Source of the DNA: Methanobacterium sp.
GTDB taxonomy: Archaea > Methanobacteriota > Methanobacteria > Methanobacteriales > Methanobacteriaceae
Assembly (NCBI GenBank): GCA_030539815.1
Contig: JAUNXM010000066.1
Span: 1 to 9,727 of the forward strand
Direction of reading: 5' to 3'
DNA length: 9,727 bases
Shown here: in pieces, positions 6,380-9,727 of the stretch
Layout of the letters: every line of letters starts with the position of its first letter
Position numbering within the stretch: the stretch's first letter is position 1
The notes under the pieces: generated by a model
Database searches by the model: none
What the model saw: only the letters and a program-made list of their open reading frames with translations
Told to the model about the DNA's origin: nothing
Made by a program: the position numbers and the translations under genes

Positions 6380-6561
6380 AAGCACCCATCAACAGATCAT
6401 TTATTTTTAGCTCCCCCGATTAAACAGATCATTACTCATTATTATAAAGTTTTAAAAATGGTGTTAAGGGTTTTCAAGAATTTTAGGCTGCTATTAAAAT
6501 ATTTTTCCATGGGAAAATGTACTGTTATTAGCCATATTGCTCGTTTTTATTACCAAAAAAT

Positions 6562-6570
6562 CATATACAA
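6562..6570 (+). promoter_or_regulatory. TATA-like box of the C1 peptidase gene
   Basis: CATATACAA lies 49 nt before the end of the leader and predicts transcription start near 6590. This gives a leader of about 30 nt containing the GGGGGGA SD (6606-6612). Upstream, at 6503-6517, is a small dyad TTTTCC-ATG-GGAAAA of unknown meaning. Confidence 0.5.
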
Positions 6571-6618
6571 CATATCAATTAATAGAAGTACACCTAAAAA
6601 AATACGGGGGGACTTATT

Positions 6619-7425
6619 TTGAGTGAAATAAAACCAGAAGATCGGATACTTAACCGTATTCCATCACCAGATACGGAAAATGATTGGGGTTATAAGGCTG
6701 CGTTGAGGAGTGAGATCCTGGAAGCACCACCAGCCATCCCATCATCAGTAGATTTAAGGGAAAAATGGTGGAATATTGGGGATCAATTGGATACTGGGTC
6801 CTGTGTGGGTTGGGCATCTGCCGATGCTCTACTCCGATGGCACATGGTAAAAGCACAGAAAATTTCCAAAAAAGAAAAGTTATCAGTCAGATTTCAGTGG
6901 ATGGCAGCCAAGGAAGTGGATGAATGGACAGTTCCCACCACCTGTCTGGAATCCTTCGGAACCAGCCTTAAAGCTTCCCTGGATATCGCCCGTAAGTACG
7001 GGAGCATACCTGACAAGGAAGTGCCATTTGAACCTGAGAAACTATCCCATATGGGGGCCAATGACTTTTATGCTCTGGCATCGAAATACAAGATAGCTAA
7101 CTACTTCAACCTCCGAAAACCGGGGTTGAGCTGGGATGCTGTTAAAAAAAGGTGGAAAGAATGGATAGCCACCAATGGCCCCATCTTAACTGGGTTGGAC
7201 GTGGATGCTACCTGGGATAATGCCGCTAAAACCAAAGGAAACCTGGATAAATACCAGCCTGAAACTGTCCGTGGCGGGCATGCAGTGGCCATTGTGGGTT
7301 ACACTGAAGACCGCTTTATAGTGAGAAACAGCTGGGGAACTACTTGGGGCGATAATGGGTTTGGATATGCATCCATGGACTATGCCAATGAGGCATTCCC
7401 TGAAGCATATGGCGTAACTGTTTAA
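6619..7425 (+). CDS. Papain-like (C1 family) cysteine peptidase, cytoplasmic
   Basis: The 268-aa protein carries a complete papain catalytic set. The oxyanion Gln56 lies in D-Q-L-D-T-G-S-C-V-G-W-A-S with the nucleophile Cys62 six residues later, as in papain. His221 is in G-G-H-A-V-A-I-V-G-Y, and Asn237 in R-N-S-W-G-T-T-W-G-D-N-G-F-G-Y. The V-D-L-R-E at 44-48 is the usual opening of the mature C1 domain, so only about 43 residues precede it, too short for a normal inhibitory propeptide. There is no signal peptide or surface-anchor repeat, so it should be intracellular. Its substrate is unknown; self-activation by a classical propeptide seems unlikely. Start: TTG 6619, preceded by GGGGGGA with a 6-nt gap; no ATG or GTG offers a better choice in frame. 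It is a single-gene unit with a strong terminator. Confidence 0.9.
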   Translation: MSEIKPEDRILNRIPSPDTENDWGYKAALRSEILEAPPAIPSSVDLREKWWNIGDQLDTGSCVGWASADALLRWHMVKAQKISKKEKLSVRFQWMAAKEVDEWTVPTTCLESFGTSLKASLDIARKYGSIPDKEVPFEPEKLSHMGANDFYALASKYKIANYFNLRKPGLSWDAVKKRWKEWIATNGPILTGLDVDATWDNAAKTKGNLDKYQPETVRGGHAVAIVGYTEDRFIVRNSWGTTWGDNGFGYASMDYANEAFPEAYGVTV

Positions 7426-7471
7426 ACACCTTGAGAAAACTGTATAAAATATTAGAGTAGGGGTAGTTTCA

Positions 7472-7501
7472 AAGTGGATCTAATATCCACTTCCCTTTTT
7501 T
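7472..7501 (+). terminator. Strong hairpin + T6 terminator after the C1 peptidase gene
   Basis: AAGTGGAT (7472-7479) pairs perfectly with ATCCACTT (7485-7492) over a 5-nt loop. CCC and TTTTTT (7496-7501) follow. It lies about 47 nt after the stop of the peptidase gene and looks like a bacterial intrinsic terminator. Confidence 0.7.
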
Positions 7502-7618
7502 GGATAATAGTTCTTTTGATCCTAAATAATTAATAAAAACCTTCCAAATGAAGATAAAAAGAGTCTGGTGATTTTTACACACATTAAAGGTCATACATTT
7601 CACCAGTTTAGATTAGTC

Positions 7619-8275
7619 TTAATCCGGATGGTATTCCGGATTTTGGAGCATGGAAGGGTGGGCATGATAAAGGATTGCTGTATAAGCAGCGGATACTCCG
7701 CGATTCATGTCTTGTTGAACAATTTCATGGTCCGCGTTTTTGTTCCAGCTGACAACACTTTCTTTTCCCCTTTCATTCCCATATTTGAGCATGGTGTTGA
7801 GATTGGAATAATGGAAGTCATGTTTTTTTGGGGTTAGGTGGTTTCCTACTTGCCAGTATCTTTCCTTATCTTTGATCCATCCGGAGTGTGGTGCAGAGTA
7901 GGTGTCGGTGATGTAGTGGGATGCAACACCAAAACACCAAGCTGCTTCCCTATAATCTTTCGCTTCATAGGCTGCTTTACCCTTGTCCAACCATTTATTA
8001 GTTTGAGGGTAACTACCCGGGTATCCGTGATTAATTTTATCGTTGGGAATGGTGTCCGGATAGTTAGATCCTTCCTTCATCACTCCAAGGTATGGTTTAA
8101 GATTGTTCTGAACATCAGAGGGGAGATTAATGTTAATTTCGTCTACGATCTTTTTATGAGCATTCCACTCCCAGGCGGTAGCAGGTACAGCCATCAAAAA
8201 GAGCAATCCACAAAAAATAGCAATTTTAAACACAATTTGCCTGTTATTTCTACCTAAAAATCCATTACATCCCAT
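7619..8275 (-). CDS. Secreted zinc-dependent phospholipase C-like protein
   Basis: The 218-aa precursor has a signal peptide (basic N-R-Q-I-V-F-K, hydrophobic core, V-P-A-T-A) whose expected cut leaves Trp35 as the first residue of W-E-W-N-A-H. In Bacillus cereus PLC the mature N-terminal Trp binds zinc, and the same arrangement is predicted here. Other likely ligands are His40, Asp74 (N-Y-P-D) and the set His120, Asp124, His130 in A-S-H-Y-I-T-D-T-Y-S-A-P-H-S-G, with the H-x3-D-x5-H spacing of the bacterial enzyme. A clear match to its final H-x3-E pair was not found, so catalysis is not certain. It is exported, and could act on lipids or another phosphoester at the cell surface. ATG 8275 is preferred over ATG 8302: AAGGGAG (8281-8287) stands 5 nt before it. 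Convergent with the peptidase gene, divergent from nikR. Confidence 0.85.
   Translation of the reverse strand: MGCNGFLGRNNRQIVFKIAIFCGLLFLMAVPATAWEWNAHKKIVDEININLPSDVQNNLKPYLGVMKEGSNYPDTIPNDKINHGYPGSYPQTNKWLDKGKAAYEAKDYREAAWCFGVASHYITDTYSAPHSGWIKDKERYWQVGNHLTPKKHDFHYSNLNTMLKYGNERGKESVVSWNKNADHEIVQQDMNRGVSAAYTAILYHAHPSMLQNPEYHPD
7621..7642. repeat. Perfect 8-bp inverted repeat at the 3' end of the phospholipase gene
   Basis: AATCCGGA (7621-7628) and TCCGGATT (7635-7642) flank a 6-nt loop. The repeat encodes the last residues N-P-E-Y-H-P-D and touches the stop codon. No T-run follows on the minus strand, so it is a stable mRNA 3' hairpin or a weak terminator. Confidence 0.5.
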
Positions 8276-8349
8276 TATAACTCCCTTCTTTAACCCATTC
8301 ACTTTTGAAAACTATGATTTCACATCAAGATAAGTTGGATGCTGGTTAT

Positions 8350-8427
8350 TTGTGACTAATTTCACAATAAAGCTAAAGGAATCATCTGCAAAATTTCCCA
8401 GAACTTAATAAGACTAAAATATATTTT
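8350..8427 (-). promoter_or_regulatory. Upstream region of the phospholipase gene: TGTGA-N6-TCACA dyad and TATA palindrome
   Basis: TTGTGA-N6-TCACAA (8350-8367) is a perfect dyad about 75 nt before ATG 8275. AAAATATATTTT (8416-8427), a symmetric TATA-like box, would start minus-strand transcription near 8396 and put the dyad in the leader. An alternative TATA-like TTTATTG (minus strand, about 8366-8372) would overlap the dyad. The dyad looks like a CRP-type site, but archaeal CRP regulators of this kind are not expected, so its binding protein is unknown. Confidence 0.45.
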
Positions 8428-8535
8428 TATTAATTTTTACCCATTTACTTAAAGTTTAACCCCTGATAAGCAGCTTTACGATTAATTCACCTCCAGACCC
8501 TTGAAAAATTATTAATAATTTTTGCCTGTGAAGAG

Positions 8536-8595
8536 AAATATTTATTACTTAATAATTTAATAATAGTTATAACAAGCATATTAACAGGTGGGATC
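8536..8595 (+). promoter_or_regulatory. nikR promoter, candidate autoregulatory operator and SD
   Basis: AAATATTTATTA (8536-8547) is a good TATA-like box with predicted start near 8567. Overlapping it to the start site is a dyad with arms TATTACT (8543-8549) and AATAATA (8559-8565), 9 nt apart, plus an inner dyad TTATTA-CT-TAATAA (8542-8555). AGGTGGGATC (8586-8595) is the SD. A repressor bound there would block transcription, as expected for NikR autoregulation, but AT-rich DNA yields such dyads easily. Confidence 0.45.
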
Positions 8596-8596
8596 A

Positions 8597-9007
8597 ATGA
8601 TGAGAATAAGTATGTCATTACCAAAAAAACTTTTAAACGAGTTTGATGAGGTCTTAAAGGACAGAGGATATAATTCCCGATCTAAAGGTATTCGGGATGC
8701 TTTGAAGGACTATATAGTGCGTTATCAGTGGATGAAAGACATGGAAGGGGATCGTGTGGGGATACTGGCTGTTATCTACGACCATCATTACACTGGAGTG
8801 ATGGAAGACCTTACCGATATCCAACACCAGTTCAGGGATTTCATTAACGCCAACATGCACCTGCACATGACTGATAAAAATTGCCTGGAAGTTATAGTGG
8901 TTAAAGGAGACGCCCAAAAAATCAGAGCCCTCTCTGAAAAGATCATGCGTCTTAAGGGTGTGGAACACGTTAAACTCACCACAACCTCAAGTGGAGAACA
9001 AGAATAA
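8597..9007 (+). CDS. nikR: NikR nickel-responsive transcriptional regulator
   Basis: The 136-aa protein has a ribbon-helix-helix DNA-binding domain (about 1-48: M-R-I-S-M-S-L-P-K-K-L-L, then G-Y-N-S-R-S-K-G-I-R-D-A-L) and an ACT-like metal-binding and tetramerisation domain (about 54-132). All four square-planar nickel ligands are present: His77 (I-Q-H-Q), His88 and His90 (M-H-L-H), and Cys96 (K-N-C-L-E-V), each one position after the E. coli residues 76, 87, 89 and 95. With nickel bound the tetramer should repress nickel-uptake genes; in methanogens nickel is needed for F430, hydrogenases and CO dehydrogenase. No transporter lies in the window, so its targets are elsewhere, apart from possible autoregulation. 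ATG 8597 (or 8600) fits the SD better than GTG 8588, which overlaps the SD. Confidence 0.95.
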   Translation: MMRISMSLPKKLLNEFDEVLKDRGYNSRSKGIRDALKDYIVRYQWMKDMEGDRVGILAVIYDHHYTGVMEDLTDIQHQFRDFINANMHLHMTDKNCLEVIVVKGDAQKIRALSEKIMRLKGVEHVKLTTTSSGEQE

Positions 9008-9056
9008 CTGGCAGTTAGTCAATAAGTTGTTTATCCTAAAAAGAACTACAAACGAA

Positions 9057-9080
9057 GGGATTTATTAAGGAATTAATCCC
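9057..9080. terminator. Hairpin in the convergent nikR-ligase gap
   Basis: GGGATT (9057-9062) pairs with AATCCC (9075-9080) across a 12-nt AT-rich loop, overlapping the ligase stop codon. It may act as a shared terminator or mRNA end structure. No long T-run is attached on the plus strand. Confidence 0.35.
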
Positions 9081-9727
9081 ACCTAAACCGCACCCACACT
9101 GGAGCACGGGGCTTATCCCCTGCAATCTCATTAGCTTTTATTTCTGCAGGCAAGGGACGGGTGGTTAAGAGTACATCCACATCCCCTGGTAAAGAGATGG
9201 AAGATTCTTCCCTGTTTTTTTCCAAGAAGTCCAGTATTTCTTTTCGATCCCTATCACTGAAGCCTGTGCCCACTTTACCAAAGTATTGACCATCCTTTTC
9301 CAGGATCAGTGCCCCGAAGGCTATGCTACCTGTACTCCGGGTTGCCCCTACCACGTTAACATCTATGGTTTCTGTTCTTTTGATTTTCAACCAATTATCA
9401 GACCTTTTTCCGGATTCGTATTTGGAACTGGCATTTTTGAGGATCACTCCTTCATAACCATCTTTAAGGGACTTTTCAAAATGATCCTTAACTGTCCCCG
9501 TGGTTACTACTTTAAAGGGTATAATTCGAAGGTGTTCTCCCTGATTTACAGTATCTAAAAGGATCTTTTTCCGCTGCACCAGGGTTTTGCTGGTGAGATA
9601 TTCACCCTGATACTGAATAATGTCAAAAAGGTTAAAGGTTGCCGGTAATTTCTGGGATAAAATGGAAATTTTCGTTTTATCCTCGGTGTTACGTTTTAAT
9701 AGCTTTCTGAACCCTCCTGGAACCGTG
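9073..9727 (-). CDS. ATP-dependent DNA ligase, C-terminal part (5' end outside window)
   Basis: The frame is open to the window edge (217 codons before the TAA), so the internal GTG at 9579 is not the start and the catalytic Lys motif (K-x-D-G) lies beyond the edge. Visible nucleotidyltransferase motifs: III-like F-N-L-F-D-I-I, IV as D-G-Y-E-G-V-I-L-K-N, and V as W-L-K-I-K-R, followed by an OB-fold domain (D-V-N-V-V-G-A-T, F-G-A-L-I-L, V-G-T-G-F-S). These seal nicked DNA using ATP. The layout (A-T-F-N-L-F-D, then E-G-V-I-L-K-N with a short OB domain) resembles the small LigD-type ligases found beside the main replicative Lig of Methanobacteria. The end P-V-W-V-R-F-R-W-D is short and departs from the L-R-H-P-x-F-x-G-L-R ending of bacterial LigD ligase domains. 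Convergent with nikR, only 65 nt apart. Confidence 0.9.
   Translation of the reverse strand, partial: TVPGGFRKLLKRNTEDKTKISILSQKLPATFNLFDIIQYQGEYLTSKTLVQRKKILLDTVNQGEHLRIIPFKVVTTGTVKDHFEKSLKDGYEGVILKNASSKYESGKRSDNWLKIKRTETIDVNVVGATRSTGSIAFGALILEKDGQYFGKVGTGFSDRDRKEILDFLEKNREESSISLPGDVDVLLTTRPLPAEIKANEIAGDKPRAPVWVRFRWD

Noticed and set aside
6509..6624. Plus-strand 38-codon frame from ATG 6509 (M-G-K-C-T-V-I-S-H)
   Set aside because: No SD, spans the promoter and SD of the C1 peptidase gene and overlaps its start.
7564..7606. CTGGTGA ... TCACCAG inverted repeat in the convergent gap
   Set aside because: The 7-bp arms are about 28 nt apart with no T-run; likely chance, and a much better terminator lies at 7472-7501.
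7568..7837. Plus-strand 89-codon frame
   Set aside because: Mostly antisense to the phospholipase-like gene and lacking an SD.
7838..8257. Plus-strand 139-codon frame
   Set aside because: Entirely antisense to the phospholipase-like gene, which has a signal peptide and zinc motifs; no start signal.
8507..8520. AATTATTAATAATT palindrome upstream of nikR
   Set aside because: Purely A/T palindromes are expected by chance in this composition, and it lies upstream of the TATA box; the site at 8543-8565 is better placed.
9286..9558. Plus-strand frame opposite the DNA ligase
   Set aside because: Antisense to clear ligase motifs IV and V; no protein similarity recognised.
1..9727. CRISPR arrays, tRNA or rRNA genes, insertion sequences
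   Set aside because: No regularly spaced repeats, no cloverleaf or rRNA signature, no transposase-like frame or terminal inverted repeats with target duplications seen.

Overview
The window looks like a chromosomal segment of a methanogenic archaeon of the order Methanobacteriales, most likely Methanobacterium or a close relative. This is an inference from four things: AT-rich DNA with archaeal TATA-like boxes, Shine-Dalgarno sites of the GGTGA / GGGGGA type about 5 nt before ATG, a DUF5518-type small membrane protein, and the set of single-gene transcription units (EFR1-type flavodoxin-ferredoxin, PsbP-like lipoprotein, NikR, small ATP-dependent ligase). No rRNA, tRNA, CRISPR array, insertion sequence or phage gene is visible.

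Left part (1-3450): the 3' end of a flavodoxin/2[4Fe-4S] ferredoxin gene, a PsbP-like lipoprotein gene, a DUF5518 membrane protein gene, and a convergent orphan Rieske [2Fe-2S] protein gene. A gene-poor AT-rich stretch follows. It contains a 52-residue membrane protein gene (3007-3165, minus strand) with its own TATA box, an excellent ribosome binding site and an oligo-T terminator.

Middle part (3450-7430): a Rid-family protein that lacks the catalytic Arg of RidA and is preceded by a 7-codon upstream ORF with a strong SD. Next is a carboxymuconolactone decarboxylase/AhpD-like gene split by a one-base frameshift. A cytoplasmic SoxB-like metallophosphatase/5'-nucleotidase and a cytoplasmic papain-like (C1) cysteine peptidase follow.

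Right part (7430-9727): a secreted zinc-dependent phospholipase C-like protein is divergent from nikR, and the two share a 320-nt promoter region rich in dyads. At the edge is the C-terminal part of an ATP-dependent DNA ligase that runs off the window.

Nearly every gene appears to be transcribed alone, so there is little operon logic. The recurring features are metal or redox cofactors (Fe-S, Rieske, Ni, Zn, dinuclear metal), dyad-symmetric sites between TATA boxes and start codons, and hairpin plus T-run terminators. I found no convincing new multi-gene system. The items most worth a second look are the small membrane protein, the frameshifted AhpD-like gene, the Arg-less Rid protein with its leader ORF, the nikR operator candidate and the dyad cluster at 1490-1666.
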